Positions 10,481 through 23,395 are shown, counted from the first letter of the stretch. The stretch: 64,000 bases of DNA from Gymnogyps californianus (GCF_018139145.2 NC_059487.1:3059792-3123791), one strand, 5' to 3'. Numbers and translations are program-made. Notes: a model not told the origin generated them from the sequence alone.

Positions 10481-13400
10481 TCCCTCCACTTCGGTTTCAG
10501 CAGGGATATTTTCAGAGTAAGCTACAAACCAGCATGAAACAGGGTTCCTGAAACTGGCTCTGAATAAAAAAAAAATTACTTCTGCTAGGAAAATGCAGTT
10601 TAGTACCATAGGGAACAATGCCATAGCAGATCAGTCCAGGATGGCCAGCACCACGTTTCAGAAGGACCATGTTTCGCAATGCTTAGTTATTATGAACTAT
10701 ATCTCCTACTCATCCTGTCTCTCGACCCTTTTTCCCTAAGCATTGAATTTGCTCACGCAGTACAACTGTCTATCAGAAATCACTGCTGCAAACTGATTTC
10801 CAGTTGCCAGGTCCAAAGATATTTTTATTTTAGTCAAATACTCTGTTCCACTAATTCAGTCAGCTCACCCACAAAGTTTAACAACTACTCCAAAGAATGT
10901 GCATGTGAATATGATTTGCCAGTATTCCTGCAGCTCTATGCACTGCTTTTTGAAATGGGCTATGCCTGGTGTCTGCATGAGAATGATTTAATATTTAAAG
11001 GGAGTGAAGAGGATTTGAAGAATCCTTATAGCTGAGCAAGTTTGTGAAAAATCTTTCTGGTTTAAAATGGATCAGAAATACGGATCCTGTTTATTGCTGT
11101 GGACTCAGTGGTCAGACTTGGAGACAGCCTAGGAAAAAGTCTCATTTCGTTATGCAGTATGGATCTGATCCTGCAAGATCTTAAATAATCAGAAAAAAGC
11201 CATTGAAAATAGTGGGATAGTTCATGTGCATAGCACTAAGCATGGTCTTTCTTACATGCATTGGAATGCAGAGACCAGACTGTTCAACACGCAAAATCAA
11301 ACCATAGGTACAAGCTGGGGGAAAATGCTTTTCAGGATTTAAAGGCAGGTTGGGGGTGGCTCTTGCTTCATGCCCATCTCCAGCTGAGCCTCACCCGAAG
11401 GAGCCCTTCCTGCCTTCTGCAGACAGTGGTTCTGAGGGTGGAAGGAGTGGAGCATCCCGCTCTGCCACGCTGGGGTCTCCTTGCCCATCCCTCAGGAACT
11501 CACTTCTGTTCTGGCTCGGCAGAGAGGCAGAGTCTTATTCCCTGGTCTCCATGTCCTGTAATCAGCTTAGCAAAAGCCCTCCACTGCATATGGTCAGATT
11601 GCAATTTTTGAATACTTGTAGCATGGGCAAATCAAACCCAATTTCCTGCAATACAAAGCCCTGCACTGCTCCCCAATGAGGGCTATTTTCCTGCCAAATT
11701 GCATCTTTCAAACCACAGCCAATTCAGCTGTAGAGCTGCCAAGAAAAAAAGGTCAGAAAGATTTAAAAAAAAAAAAGATTTTCTCCTCTTTACTGCATTC
11801 AAAAGCAGCTCTCCTAATTCTCCTCAAACTTGCAAAACAAGGGAGAAATCGCTGTGGGATAGATGCTGATTATAGGCAATTTCAGCCCAAAGGACAACAT
11901 TCTGCAAGCCTATTAAGAGTACCTGAAAATAACAATTTCTAATGTGGCCAGTGCTGGAAACACTTTCCATCTACCCTGGTTTGTATGAAGAGTTGCTCCA
12001 GTGAAGCCAGTGGAATTATGCAGAATTGGGACCTTTCTTACTGCAGTAACCACTGCTACCTGTACAATATTTTACATGCATCAGTTTTATTTGAAAGACT
12101 CTACCGTGAGTACCTGTTTAGCAACATGCTTTATGAGATAAGTATGCAGTAAATGGGAAGATGGGAAAAGCATCTCTCCTTTTCTATATGGGAGACAAAG
12201 ACTGGACTGGAAGGTGATTTGAACAAACAATTAAATATGTAGAAAGAGCAGAGTAATGGAAGATTTTAAGTACCCAGGCAGAGAGTAGAGGACATTAGGG
12301 AGAGAATGCTAGCTGGAAGCTTGTTTATGGAATTGGCATAAGATTGCATTTTAACTTACTATGTGTATCAGCTGAAAAGGAAGAGAGCTACGTGACTTGT
12401 ATTAAGTGCTGCGCTACATGGAAGGTGATTGAAGACAAGCTGTACTCTAAGGGAAAATATTCTGCCAAACATCCATGTCCACAGTGGTAGGCTTATGATA
12501 AGGGAAGATTTTGGAGCAGGAAACTTGGAGAACTTGCAAGTGTCTGCTGACAGGTGCTCTAACAGCCAGCGCAGAAAGCCAGCACGAAAGTTCAGAGTCT
12601 GATGAAATCATATGTAAAGTTTTATAATCCAAATCACCCAAACAGCTGCAAACGCCCAATTCAAACAGATCGTACTGGTGTGAAGGCAACTCTAGGGCAT
12701 TCAGGGTTCAGGGCAGGCAAGGTAAGAGCCTCTTCTCATACAGAAAATGTGAAGTTTATTGTTGGCTGAGGTGGGGGAAAAAAAAGACTTGTGAAAACCA
12801 CTGAAGGCCCAGCCTAGTCAGCTCTGCAGGCAATGCAGACAGAGACTACAGAAGCAGAAAGGGTGATGGAGGAATCCATGTGGAAAGGGGTGAGACACGA
12901 GATTGGTGCTGCTGCCTGGGATTCGCTGCTGCCTGGTGAGGTTTTTTTCATGCAAGAATTAGAAACTCACCTCCTTGCGACAGGTATTCATTTTCCAAAG
13001 GAAGGAGCCTGGGGAAGTGGCGATTGAAACATTAAAATGCTTTGCCACAGTGCTTGAGCAGATAATTAGGTAATTAGTACTATTAAAGGATGACAAAGCA
13101 CCTGGCTTGCTGAAGGACCTTGCTGGGTCCCGAGGCCAACAGCAAGGGTGAGGGAGGAGCAGCCAACTCTAGAAGAGGTTTTTGGACGGTTCCCTACATC
13201 TTGACTGTTATTTTGGTATGAACAGTGCACAGGGCTGATGCCTGCTGTCCTGAGTTGATTTGATGGAGGATCAAGGTGAGAAACACTAAGGGTAGGTGTG
13301 AATAATCTCCCCTGTGCAGGAGGACATCTGACCTTATGGCAGAGGTACACGTACTTGCGTCAAGGCTGGAAAACAAGGACTTCTCCTAACCATTGCTGGA

Positions 13401-13555
13401 CTGAGGTTTGGAAAGCCTTCTCTTGGGGCTAACCTGTTCTCCAAACTCCTGCTGTCATGAGCTAGGGGAGGTGACAACGGTGGGTTTGCAGCACAGTGTT
13501 GTGAGAGCTGGGGACAGGCCTCCAAGCACAGAGGTCTCCGGCAGTGTGACCCTCC
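10481..13555. other. Unassigned stretch with traces of old dispersed repeats
   Basis: No gene recognised. The open frame at 10679-11035 (118 codons) gives no recognisable protein. 11160-11280 and 11955-12055 contain phrases like those of old palindromic amniote repeats. 12230-12300 has a phrase (gaagattttaagtacccagg) loosely like the CR1 endonuclease-to-RT spacer but too weak to call. The rest is featureless. Confidence 0.4.
11160..11280. repeat. Possible old palindromic amniote repeat
   Basis: It begins with ggatctgatcctgcaagat, followed by gccattgaaaatagtggga and gcactaagcatggt. This order resembles a degenerate short repeat family of reptiles and birds that I recall as having ctgatcctgcaa at the outer edge and an inner catt-gacttcaatggga palindrome. 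The inner palindrome is badly eroded. The assignment rests on memory of the family, not on an alignment. Confidence 0.35.
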
Positions 13556-14245
13556 AAGACAGTGTTTGATTTCTTTTCTTTCTTGCTCCCTTTCTTAGCT
13601 TACAATTTTTGTTTATTTTTTGACAGCTTCTGCACACCAAGCAGATGTTCTCATTGCATTTTCACATTGACGATGAGCTTTTACTGAGCAGTTACAGTCA
13701 ATTTAGAACCCATTAATGGACATAAATAGTTCAGATTGTCCCTTCCAATTTCCATTACTTTGCCTTTTATGCACCAAATTTGTTCAGCCACCGCACTGCC
13801 CCATCATGGAAGTTGCAGAATTCCCTAACTGAGCTTTCAAGACTTGACCATTACATGTAGTTTCATATTTATCCACAAATTTTCTTTTCATTGTTCATGC
13901 ATTGAAATAAATGCTCAGGCATTTGGGCTGTTAATAAATACACTTGATAACAATGGTCCTCGTGTGAACCATTAAGACATTGCAGTGTTAATAGCCTTTC
14001 CTTTTGGAGAAGGACTATTTATTCTCACCCTTTTCCTTTCTTCAGGCTGGATCTGATCAAATTGTTCATTGTGAGTAATCTCCTTTGAGAATATAGTTCT
14101 TATTTCTCTATGAAAATCATTCATTAATTCATCCTGTGAACTTTATGCTAAGACATTCAGCCTTTTGCTTTCACTGTTTGCTCCTTATTACTCACTATTT
14201 AGTCTTGGTTCACCTCTATGCTATAGTACGGCTCCTCCTACATAA
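13556..14245. other. AT-rich island, possible conserved noncoding element
   Basis: About 700 bases of AT-rich, repeat-free sequence with many short transcription-factor-like words: cccattaatgg near 13711, ttaataaatacacttgataacaatgg (split) near 13931-13955 and attcattaattcat near 14120. It also holds the micro-exon-like segment at 14046-14070. The texture fits a conserved enhancer or a conserved alternative exon region. Conservation itself is not visible from a single sequence. Confidence 0.3.
14046..14070 (+). other. Micro-exon-like segment (25 nt), weak candidate
   Basis: A long pyrimidine tract (tctcacccttttcctttc) ends in ttcag at 14041-14045, a textbook acceptor. Twenty-five bases later gtgagtaatc starts at 14071, matching the donor consensus on the intron side, although the exon base before it is T instead of G. 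The enclosed sequence has no stop in at least one frame, which reads roughly AGSDQIVH. Such short exons exist in neural genes, but isolated splice-like pairs also occur by chance. No flanking exons were found. Confidence 0.12.
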
Positions 14246-16495
14246 CTGGATGATGAAACGATTAAGCAAGGAGTGACTGGCAGCCAATAGCCAATATTTT
14301 GTTTCTTCTGTGATTGAATCAGCCTTCAGCAAAGATATAAAACTTGAGAGGCCTGTGAACTTTTCTTTGAATGACCAATAGCTGTCTGCTTGTCATAAAA
14401 AGCCAACACGATAACTCCAGTGGCAAGTCTATGGGTGCTCCCAGCCTAGCACAAAAAAAGCCTTTCCTATTTCCAGACCACAGCAGCTATGTCCTCTCTT
14501 GGGCCTGGAAGCTTCTTGGGCAATTTTCTCTTGTTTGCAAGCACTGTGTAAAGCACGTTTCTGGGTGAGATTTACCATTATGCAAGAGGCCAGTGGTGTT
14601 GGTGATGGTGATCTTGGGAACAAATTTTGCCCTTTTTGCCCCCACTTCTTTACACTTTCCCTACTTCCCACAGCCTGGGTAGAACCAGGAGCACCTTGAC
14701 ACCTCTGGGCATTCATACCCTGCGGTCAAAATGCAGCAGTTACCATTCAAAAGTCAGCATCTGTTTCTATACATTTCCATATCGCTCAACACCCCTTCCC
14801 AAAAGATACCACATCAGTCACACTGTTTGTCTGCTCATTGGTAAAGCCCACATACTACTTCTTCTAACATTATCTTTGCTGGTTATTGAGCATATTTTCT
14901 GAGAAAGAACTGGATAAAACAATCTACCCCCAGCATGCAAGGGGACCTGAGAGCTCTATATCTGTTACAGTTTGTTTCTTTATGCATTGTAACTTAGAGC
15001 ACCAGTTGGTAGGGAATTTATTTGCAATCAATAAGCTATAATTTCCCAAACTGCCAAGAAAAGAAAGGTTAACTTAAGAGCATCTTCTATTCACTTGGAT
15101 TGTTGCTGTCTGAGACCCCACAAGGGAAAAGACAAATAAAGAGATAACCTTAATTAACCGCAAGGTAAGCTCTGGGCTTACAGACTCAAATTCCTGCAGC
15201 TTTTCAGCTCACATTTCTATAAATTATTATATGTCTTTGCACATAGATGGTAGTTTGGGATGATCAGCATGTTGAGTTAAAGTGCCTTTAGGCTCACAAA
15301 CCTGATCGTTTTGACCATAGCTCTCACAAAAACCAATCGGCATGTCAGTGTTGATTCAGCAGTAACAGGGCTCAGCGCTTCTGTCCCCAAATTATATTAC
15401 AAGACAAGCCAGCACCTGTGAAAAACAAAGGAAAACCTCCTAGTGATTCCAGTGGGAAGTAATCTAAACACTTATTAGCCAGCATCCTCCTGTGTAGATT
15501 CACCAGTCAAAAATCTGTCACAACTAATTGGAAATGTGTATCATAGAGAGTACAGACAGAGGAGGGAGTACAAGCAAACAGCCTGGCTTTATTGGTTAAT
15601 GTGATAGATGGTGGTTTTAATGCACCCAGGACCTCTGGGCTTCTGCCAGGGGAAAGGAAAGTCTTCAGGGTGGATTTGCAGAATGGCATCGAGGTGGTTT
15701 GGAGGATATTTATGAAGGCAACTACCTAAAGCAGACAGGTCAGGTTAATTATGCTCAACGAGGTCTTCCTTTCTCTTGCCAGCCAAGGATGCTCACAGTG
15801 GCTTACTGAGTTGTACATGCCCTAGCTGTGCATCTCCCCCAAAAATGAGATGAATCTCAGGCAAGACCGTCTGGGGTAGAGAGGTGGACATGCGGAGCTT
15901 GAATAGAGGGAAAGGCTGTACTGCTCTTTGTGGGCAAGAAATGGTCAAAGAGGACACCCCCATGGAAATCCTGGGTGAGGAGGCCAGTTTTCTGACCAAC
16001 ATCATGAAAGAGCAGTTGTGGAGCCAAGAGAAAATTCAGGAGAACAAGGAAACAGGGAAATGCAAGGAGACAAGATTTCAAGAAGAACTTGTCCCACCCT
16101 GTCAACAGAGGGGCTTGATTCACCCAGAAGCAAAAAGATGGTGTCCTGTGTCAGAAGGAGGAGGTTTTCTGGGTTAGTGATAAGGGTTTTACTGATCAGA
16201 AAGGTTTCCAACAAAGTCCTTATCGTTCCTAACCTACAGCTTCCCCTTCTCTTCAAACCCGAAACTCCAGCATAGCCATCTATAACTCTCAATCCCCGTC
16301 TGCCCTGGACCTCTCTGCAGAAGAGGTTCTCATTCAGGCCCGAGAGTCAAGTGAAAGAGTAACTTTTGAGAGATTAAAAATGTAGAACCCACTTTTCTCT
16401 GGGTTTGAAAATCCCCCTCTTTGTGATAAAAAGACTTTACGTAGTCCTTCTAACCTTGCTTTTTCAGGGGCACCAGGAGCAGCTGGATCATTTTA
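14246..16495. other. Unassigned noncoding stretch
   Basis: No gene recognised. Open frames around 15790-16290 overlap on both strands and give no known protein. 15000-15250 is AT-rich. No repeat family was recognised. Confidence 0.4.
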
Positions 16496-17010
16496 GAACA
16501 AAAAAAGCAAAGACAAGAGTGAACAGGAGCAGACTTATTATTTAAAGAATTTAGTTTTCATTTTGAGGTAAGTGTAAGTCTAAATTTGCTGTTATGTAAC
16601 AAACTGCATTTAAAAGCAATTGCTTTTGAAAATACACTATTGAACTTTGAAATTACTGTGATAATGCAGCTTTAGTCTGTGAATGCTCCAGTCTGGGAGG
16701 AAGCACAACAGCCGCCTTTGATGAGGACATGAATTTGTTATGACAGGCTAATTTTACAAATCCATGGCTGCCTTATGGCAGAATTATAAAGATATATATT
16801 AAAAAAAGAAAGCCAAAGAACCAAGAAATGTATCATGTTACTAGTGAGAAAATGTTCTCACAGAGTCAACTCCCACAGGTCAATTCAAGGTAGTATCCAG
16901 CCGCCTTTGATAGCTCAGGGAGCAAAATATTGTGTACTTTGTGCATGTTTAGACTGATCGGTGACTTCAGTTGTTTGATACGCATGTGTGTGTGTCTGTG
17001 TGTGCTGTGA
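16496..17010. promoter_or_regulatory. AT-rich island with duplicated TCF/LEF-type sites, enhancer candidate
   Basis: The 14-mer cagccgcctttgat is present at 16709-16722 and again at 16898-16911, 189 bases apart and in the same orientation. Each copy contains CCTTTGAT, a match to the TCF/LEF consensus (CTTTGAT), immediately overlapped upstream by GCCGCC, the word known as the TCF helper site for proteins with a C-clamp. A weaker CTTTGAA is at 16645-16651. The surroundings are AT-rich and repeat-free. The block ends in a TG-rich tract. A Wnt-responsive enhancer is an inference from motifs only. Confidence 0.3.
16984..17005. repeat. Imperfect TG microsatellite
   Basis: About eleven TG units broken by single-base changes (tgtgtgtgtgtctgtgtgtg). 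It is a short simple repeat. Confidence 0.8.
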
Positions 17011-20000
17011 TATGAACTGCTTCACATAAATAGCAAAAGACAGCTCTTTGGGGAAAGAACAATGAGGAAAAAATAAATTAATCTACCAGCGCCCCCCCAT
17101 AAAATCTTAAACAATAGAAATCATGCCTGGAACTTTCTTGCAGCTTGGCTGTGCCTGAGCGGAGCTGACATTCCAAGTTAGCATCAGGACGGCGTAAGTG
17201 GTCTCCTAGAAATAATCTCATTGCAGATATCCTCGCTAATCCTCTAGCGGAAAGGGGCAGGAAGGCTTTTCTGGATGGGGCTGGGAGAAATGTCTGCTGT
17301 GGAGCCTACAGATGAAGTAAATAAGGAGGTGGGGGAGAGCGTTTTGAACTGCAGCTTGGATATGCAGGGAGAAGACTGGCTGCCTGGAGAAATGGAGGAG
17401 ACAACTTGATGGCACAGCTGGGGGTACAGGCAAGCCGGGACCCTTGGAGTGACCGCCTTAGCCAGAGTCACCAGGAAATAGGGACAAGGGAAAGGTGGGG
17501 AGCACACAGGAGAGAGGAGAAATCGTGTGGCGGTGACCTTATTGAGTGCTTCTTGCTCCCGTGAAGTTCTCGTGACCAATGGCTCATCAAAACACCTCCT
17601 ACAATGTTTGCCGAAAAGGCGAGCAGAGCTTTGGGGTTTAAAGACATCTGCTATGGATGGATGCCAAGACGCACTCAACTCTTTGCCACTAATTCTGTGT
17701 AGTGCCATATCATACAGTGGCCAAAGCAGCCCAGTTTGTGCTTCTGACAAACGCTGTAAGGCTCAAACGCTCTGCCGGTGACTGAGGGAGCTATTACAAC
17801 AAGCTCACATCTCAGTGTCACTGTGTAAATCTCTCCAGCCTGTCACTGATGGAAGGGTCTATGTGACAGGTGTCACCCATAAATCCCATTTAAATACATC
17901 CATTACCACACACTGTATCACTCACAATCACCCATGAAATGTCTCTTTGGAGTCAAGAATCAGACAGGGATGATTTAGGGCTATTTCGCTCATGCGATGG
18001 GATTAGCTGGATCTCAGAGCTATTAGGATGCCAGGCCCAACGCTGGCCCCAGAAAGGACGAGGGAGAGCAGGCAGCGAACAGCTCCATTAGCTGGTTTCC
18101 AGCAGCCTTTCCCACACACGGCTGGAGCTGCTTCAAAATGAGACTTGAAAACTGACCCCAGAGACTTCAAAACCCAGTTCCCACGGGAATATGCATGAGA
18201 GTACTGCAGGTGCCTTAAGTTTTAGACCCAATGAGACCTGCCTCTCACTTTCTGTCATTATTTCCACCTTGGCAAGTGGAGTGCAAATAGCTTCCCACGG
18301 ACACACACACCCCCAGGCACACATGCACACAGACTTTTGCACGGGTGTGAAAGATGAGACACGGACAGAATGAGGGCTTTTGCCACTCAGCAAGTGGTTT
18401 TTCTAGTTTCTCCTCCAAAAGGAGCCGGCAGTTTGAGACATCGGTCTGCTCCAAATAGAAAATTGGTAAGGGTGTCTCATTTAATTCAGAATAACATGAA
18501 AACATTTGCGAACTAAACGGGGTAATTTAGACAGGCAAACACTCATTGGGAGACATCAACGATAGCTGTTATTTAAGCCTGTGCTAGACAGGAACCATGC
18601 TGATATAAGAGGCTGGGAGACATCCCAGATGAACAACTTTGTTAGATACTGCTGAGTAAAAGCAGAAGAGGAGAGGTGACCACATATCCTGTCTCTGAGC
18701 AGTGTCTGGCAGGAGCAGGTTCAAAGGAAGAAGAGCTGAGAGCAGTCCCAATGCAACCGAGACAGACAGTGTCTTCCTGGCCCTGATAAGAAGCTTCTGC
18801 TCTGAGCACTCTGCTGATGCTCCAGCCCGAACACCAGAGGAACTTCATTCCCCTGTAGCAACTTTTCTCGTTATCCACAGAAACATCCAGTCCTTTGTAT
18901 CATGATGGCCTTAACATCTTTGGCACTGAGATAAAACGAGGAGCATTCGTACATGGGAGAGCGACTGGGTCTGAATTAGGATCGCGGGTTCAAGCAGCAG
19001 CAAAAGGCAGCCAGCGTTGATCCGAGGTTCACGGGTTGAGCTCTGCCTTAATTTGCCAGAAAGGGCACGCAGAAGAAAGAGCCACCACCACTTCTTTTTG
19101 TCTGTGGTGCTCAGGGATCAGGGATCAGATCGCTCAGTCAGAAGCAGGAGGAGATGAGAGGGAATGTCAAGCAAGCGCAGGAGGAGAGGGTGTGGGTGAA
19201 GCCAGGAGCAGGAGCATTGTCACTTTTAATGAGGAGGGTGATTATGTACCGGCAGCTGTTTGCAGATTAGAGACTGAGGACTTGGTTGATCAGGGATAAT
19301 TATCTCTCTCTGGAATGAGGAGATTTTCTCTTTTCTGGCGGGGAAGGAAGTGCTGGGCAGCTCTGTGCCCAGTGTCCAGATCTGCCGCCCCAGGAGGGGA
19401 AGCCAGCCGTATCTCTCTCCCCCACCCCAGCGGAGGAGGAGTGCTGTCCTCAAATCAGCCCAGAAGGATTGGATTACAATCCGTGGATTAAACCAGTATC
19501 CTAGGTCATCCTTAGCTCCTTAGCCTAGGACAGAGCCATTCTGGCTTCCAGGCAGCTCCCTATAGGGTCCCACGTTGGGTATTTTCCAGCCTAACAAAAT
19601 GCTCTGAAGACAGTGCATCAGGATGATCTGCTTTGTAGGTCATACATCTGCAGGAGCTGGTAAAGGGTGAGGGTGAACGTCAAGCATTTCTGAAGCTGCA
19701 CCCAAAGGCTATTGGTTCATCTCCCTCGATTTATTAAATACGGAAAAATAAGCCTGCTCTCTCCAGCTAACAAAAAACTAGTATCAGCAACAGTGGCTTT
19801 GTCAAATGATTTACTTTTGGAAACAAAATATTTAGCTGCAAGAAAACGTTTCTCAGAAGAAATGCCATTCCCTTCAGTTTCACCAGCAATGCAAACTGAC
19901 ATAGCAATCATGGCATACTGAGAGCATTTCAACTAGCTTTTATTAAAATCCTAACCTGACTCCATAGGTAGCATGTAACTGTAGAATATGATCTTCCCAG

Positions 20001-21496
20001 CTTAAAAGCTGTAAGTGTATCGGCTCATCTATTGCCAAAAAAGTGAATAGAAGGGATCTTCTAAATATGCTTTCCAAGCAAGTTATGGGTGCTAGATGAT
20101 CCATCTTCTTCTGCTTTAATTAAAGGGGAATTTAATTCCACTTGATTAGCAGGGAACCCCTGGGGTGGTTAGCAATCGGTTTCCAGTGCTGAGCTGGATT
20201 CAGTTCCGCAGTCTGCGGTGTGAAAGTGGCAGCAATGTTGGTGGGAATGTTACCTACAACTGCCCTCTTTCACTCATCTCCTCCTGGTATGAATACATAG
20301 ATTATACAAAGGTTATAATGGTGATCTCACCCACTGAGGGGAGAACAGCCTCAGCCCAATATTAATGTCTTCATAGAAAAAAATCCTGTAAAATGTATTG
20401 CCCCAGGAAGTTTAAAATCTTCCTCAGGTTGGCTTGAAAAGGCTTGTGGTGAATCCAGGCTTTCTCCAAGTGGCCTTGCTCTTGGTACGGGATGAACACA
20501 GGAATCTGAGAACAAGATGGTACCTATTGGAGCATCATTATGGAAGAAATACTCTGCTTCCACCATGCTGGAAGGCAAAGTCCTCAGTGGCTTTAAATGA
20601 AAGCCAGACGGGATGGTCAGCAAGCTCAGAGCGGTACCACCAGAGCTTCTGTGCGTGCGGACAAGTGACAGTGGCCAGCACAGTGACCTCTCTCTCTTCT
20701 TTCTCTCTCTTGTATCACGTACCAGAGGTTAATGGAAAGTTCTTCCTGTTATAGAAAATTTTTCCTCTAAAAGCATCGGAGGTGCTTGGGATGGAGACCC
20801 TGAGGGGATGGCAGCAAGGAATGAATCAGGCAGAACAAAGGTGAGCAGGTGGCTTGGGACAAAGGTGATCTGGTGGGAGCTTGTCTTTGTGTCCTCGTCC
20901 CCCCACCTCCCACGAGTGCAAACTGTTCACCAGGGGCAGCGTGCTCTGTGGGCAGCAGCATCATTCCAGGCATCTGACTACAAACTAGGTTACAAATTAT
21001 TCTGCAGTCAGAAAAATTAATGTCTTGGAAAAATAAACAGGATTTTCTGAAGTGAGTGGGATAATCATAAATTAGACCCAAATGGTGAGTGTTTCTCTCA
21101 GCACTGCGTGACACAGTGAGCCAGCCCTCGGGGATTTCTCCCTTCCATATGCAGCGGTACAGCTGCCTGCTGCTTGCTGACTTTTCTGCGTGCTTGCCAG
21201 TGCACTCACAAACCTGCAAGGGAGATACCAGACTTGCCAGATGCAATTTCCTTGCATTTTAAAGGTGAAGGACCAGACTCTGATCCAGATTGTGGAGTCT
21301 CCTGCACATTGCAAAGCCAAAGGGTTCAGCAGATTTTATTGCCCCAGAATCTAGATCTTGCCTATTAGATGCCAAAGGAGTGAGTCGAAGGTATGACGTG
21401 AGCAGTCATCTGTAGGAGCTGGCCCTGAATCAGGCACCCGAGACATGGTCACGCAAGGCACCTCGAAAGTTTGTCATTTAGCATAAAGTATGACAT
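17011..21496. other. Unassigned noncoding stretch
   Basis: No gene recognised. The longest frames (for example 17244-17750 on minus and 20767-21246 on minus) give no known domain and overlap frames on the other strand. A CA-rich tract lies at 18301-18334. 21265-21300 carries the phrase agactctgatccagat, of the kind seen in old amniote palindromic repeats. A small duplication of agggatc occurs near 19115-19127. Confidence 0.4.
18301..18334. repeat. CA-rich simple repeat
   Basis: Five AC units, a C run and then further broken AC units. It is a degenerate microsatellite. Confidence 0.75.
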
Positions 21497-21499
21497 ATG

Positions 21500-21876
21500 A
21501 CAAAAATCCTAGAGAGTAGGGCTAGAAAGGACCTCACAAAGTTGATCCCAAACAAGATCACCTTCTTGTTTGTTCTTTCTGACAGGAGCCTATCTAACCT
21601 ACTTCTTTTGAAATTCGGTAATAGGCACTCCCAGCCACATCCTCTCCCTCACCCGCCAGTCCCGCTGGGTAATCTACCCCAGTGCTTCACTATCCTCAGA
21701 GTCAAAAGTCATTTTTCCTTACACCTTGTCTACTTTACTGACCCTTCCCAGTGTGAGAGAAGCTCATTGACTTCTGTCCTCTCCACCACAGACGGGGAGA
21801 ATAGATGGTTATGCTCCTCTCTACAACTCTTACTCTTATTTGAGGGCATTTCCCCTATTTTTTCTCCCCTTAGATA
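21500..21876 (-). mobile_element. CR1 LINE 3' end (minus strand)
   Basis: Read on the plus strand this follows the reverse complement of a CR1 3' end step by step: agggctagaaaggacctca near 21520, the phrase cagtgcttcactatcctcagag near 21680 (split), catttttccttac near 21711, cactgggaagg (reverse), gacggggagaatagatggttatgctcctctctac near 21790-21825 (in pieces) and ttttttctccccttag at 21858-21873. On the minus strand the translation contains LFSPSVVERT and VRKNDF, matching the C-terminal block of CR1 ORF2, where elements read LFSPSVVDRTRGNE and IRKNFF. Stops and frameshifts interrupt it. It is a 5'-truncated, dead copy, as is usual for CR1. Confidence 0.85.
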
Positions 21877-21989
21877 GGTTTACTCATCTGCAGGTTTGTG
21901 GCTTACCGACAGTCCAGAGAACTGTAGAAAATGGTCTAAAATATAATAGAGAAAAACCACTTGCAGAGTCCCTTTCCTTCTTTGGGCTA

Positions 21990-22185
21990 TATTCCCATGC
22001 AGAAGACAAGTCATTGTTAGTGCTGACTTGCAGGCGTAATTGGCAATGTCTAATTAAAATGCTTTTAATTACAACACTCAAATTATGATTTTATAAAACA
22101 ATAACATTTTGCTTATCTGAAAGCTAAGTATTTATTATTCTCCTACTGCCAAATATTAGTCAAGTACAAGCACACCCCTTGGATT
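21990..22185. other. AT-rich island with homeobox-type words, possible conserved element
   Basis: It contains cgtaattgg near 22035, ctaattaaaatgcttttaatta near 22049-22071 (split) and a run of further AT-rich words. The pair ctaattaaaa and ttttaatta forms a loose inverted repeat, a common layout of homeodomain sites. Nothing marks it as a repeat. Function is unproven. Confidence 0.25.
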
Positions 22186-23268
22186 TCTCTCAAAAGTCTT
22201 GGGTGATCCTTTGCTAGCAACAGGCTGAGAGATACATGTGCAGAGTAAATAATCTCAGTTGTTAGATCTTTCCTGGAGCTTTTTTCCTCCTCTGCCCTTT
22301 TCAGGTTCTCTCATCTGGCCTCTCTCTTAGGTCCCTTCTTTCCTGGACAACAAAGGGCACCTGGGGATCCACCAGTGCTGAGTCAAGCTGAGGAATTGTT
22401 CTTGCTGCCTCCCAGGTACACTTCTGTTGTACATCCCAAGATGACATCTGCCTTCTACATTTGCCTTCTTTGCACCAGCACCAAACCTCACCTCCCTTGC
22501 AATTCACTGTTTCTCCGGGTCTTTCCAGTTGCTTCTCATTTGGTATGAAATAATGTGGCTAATGGGCACTGGAAAAGCAAAACTGTGCTTTTTGCAATCA
22601 TCTGCTACAGGGATTTTTTGCCTCTTCTCCACCCTAAAAGGTCAGGATGTCACCTACTATTATCACTGGTCTTTTAAAGCTGATATTGATTGGAAAGAGA
22701 AACAGCCCCAAAACATTGACAGATAGATGAATGGAAGCGCTGAGCCTGTGTTACTATGAACAGGGAGGGCCAGGGCCAATGGTGCAGCCTGATGTTGTTT
22801 ACATCCTGGGATTTTTCCTTTTCTGGTGCAAACACACTCACCTGCAGACCTCGAAGGGGCCTTTCCATACAGGTCAGGAAATTTGGGGTTTGATATCAAG
22901 CAACCAACCTGCTTGTACACGGGACATGTTTGCTCACTGTCCCAACTCCATGGGCCGTCCAGCCATGCTGGGACACTCAGGCCAATGTCTGGGCCAGCCA
23001 AGAAGTGCAATTCCAGTCCATAACTGGAGAAGTTGACTTATTTTCCTCTTTTAGTGCATAAGTCAGATCCTTGATGACCCAGAAACATAGCAAGAGACAG
23101 TAAGATCACTACCACTTAGAAGAGGACTTTTTCTCTCCTGCAAATGCATGGCTCCTGCTGGAAAATATTTTGAGAGGAGAAAAATTAGCACACAATGTTA
23201 TGTATGACAGTGTCTGATTTCAGAGAGGGAAGGGATTGGGAGAAAGAAGAGTTTACATTTGTGAGACT

Positions 23269-23283
23269 GGGGGGGGGGGTGGG
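23269..23283. repeat. Poly-G tract
   Basis: Eleven consecutive G (23269-23279), then TGGG. A single run of this length can form G-quartet structures and is prone to sequencing error. Confidence 0.85.
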
Positions 23284-23395
23284 TAAAAACATGTACTTTG
23301 CAAATTCCTCTTATTATGTTCAGTTAAATAAGCTCTTTGGTGTCTGACAAGAAACATTCTGGCAGGAAACCGTGGATATATTTTCTGCCTCTGTA

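Noticed and set aside
12230..12300. Phrase gaagattttaagtacccagg like a CR1 spacer
   Set aside because: Only one short phrase matches; neighbouring CR1 segments are missing.
17244..17750. 168-codon minus-strand frame
   Set aside because: No recognisable protein, no splice or promoter context, and length within chance expectation.
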